Origin: Riptortus pedestris
Taxonomy: Eukaryota; Arthropoda; Insecta; Hemiptera; Alydidae
Reading direction: 5' to 3'
Assembly (NCBI GenBank): GCA_019009955.1
Contig: CM032231.1
Span: 112,587,501 to 112,651,500, forward strand
DNA length: 64,000 nucleotides
Both the position numbers and the translations under genes were made by a program. A model generated the notes under the pieces. It worked only from the letters and a program-made list of their open reading frames with translations. It was not told the origin of the DNA and ran no database searches. Positions 63,202 to 64,000 of the stretch are shown piece by piece; position 1 is the stretch's first letter, and the number at the start of each line of letters is the position of its first letter.

Positions 63202-64000
63202 CTGAAAAATCAAACAAACAACAATTAAGAAATAACAAAATGAATTGCAGACAATGATAACAACATAACGTAATATATTTTGATATATTGAATGTATGTT
63301 ACATAAAGGGATGCTTAAATATTATAAAATTTATAGATCATTTTTATCAAATGTAAATGTTTAAATTAAATTAAAGTTTGAAATCTTTGAATATCCAGAG
63401 GAAGTTGTCACCTTAGGAATAAATAATACCTTTTAAATCATGTTATGGCTCATGAGCTTTAAAATGTTGGTAAATAAAATGATTTTTTTTGTTTTTAATA
63501 TAGTTACTTTCACTTTATTCAGCTAAAACCAATACAGATTTGGCTCCATACTAAAAAAAAAAAATGCTGTAAAAGTTTTGATCGTTCAAGGATAACTTCC
63601 TGCAAACATGACTGATGGTACCGAGTATAATTTGCCTTTTTTTGCAGTTACAAAACAACAGGTTTTTCAAATCATTTCTTGTTTATTATAGTTCACAAAC
63701 AAAAGACTTCTGTCATGAATAAATAAAAGGTGACAAGGAATTAGATTATTCTTCTATTGTAGGCAACTCTAAACTCCTAAGGCATATCAGTGGTTAAAAG
63801 AGGATGCAATTAAATTGGAATGGCAACATTTACAGGTCAATGCGGATCATAATGATAAAACGGTTTAAAATAGAATACTTATAATAAATATTTAAAAATA
63901 TATATTTCTATTAATAACAGACAGAATATATTATCAGCAAGTATCTGATTTATATTTATCCCCCAGCATAAGACTCGCACTCAAAAAAATAGGTCTAATT
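63202..64000. other. PP2C intron (upstream side), AT-rich
   Basis: This is sequence 5' of the first visible exon, expected to be intronic. No further exon was found before the window edge. Confidence 0.5.

Overview
This is a gene-poor, AT-rich stretch of an animal nuclear genome. One partial intron-containing gene is visible, everything else is non-coding or repeat-derived, and there are many (TA)n, (CA)n and (GA)n microsatellites. The exons encode a metazoan PP2C-family phosphatase. The repeat load, microsatellites and insect/crustacean-like promoter pieces make an arthropod plausible, but I cannot place the species.

One repeat family dominates. About two dozen copies or fragments, in both orientations, cover very roughly a quarter of the window by my own boundaries. 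It has no terminal inverted repeats. It has an inverted pair of subterminal motifs (AGCAGATTTCCC near one end, GGGAAATCTGCT near the other), an internal TA microsatellite, and a short GC stem-loop (ACGCAG-ggg-CTGCGT) just inside one terminus. The cleanest copies sit between A and A (T and T on the other strand) with no target duplication. This matches non-autonomous Helentrons (HINE/DINE-1-like Helitrons). I call it HINE-A below and orient it so that the palindrome end is 5' and the stem-loop end is 3'. A '-' copy therefore shows its stem-loop first on the given strand. Short (~0.63 kb) and long (~0.8-1.1 kb) forms exist; the long form carries the core module twice.

Layout: 1-4.4 kb holds microsatellites and two hammerhead-like motifs. 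4.5-11.4 kb is a HINE-A cluster, including one copy inserted inside another. 11.4-18 kb is mostly unique sequence with a foldback element at 12.8 kb and an LTR/promoter-like segment with a heat-shock element at 15.5 kb. 18-37 kb alternates HINE-A copies with unrecognised sequence and includes a small retroposon with a 15-bp target duplication at 29.2 kb. 37.3 kb holds a foldback with a third hammerhead-like motif. 40-52 kb has HINE-A copies, a tRNA-derived SINE family and a decayed LINE RNase H fragment at 44.1-44.5 kb. 53.2-54.4 kb is an 85-bp satellite-like tandem array. 58.9-63.2 kb (minus strand) carries three exons of a PPM1E/PPM1F-type phosphatase whose introns contain a 743-bp piggyBac-type element and HINE-A copies. 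The gene runs off the right edge (5' side), and its 3' end was not found.

No tRNA, rRNA, CRISPR or prokaryotic features were seen. Most short open frames in the window look like chance frames in repeats.
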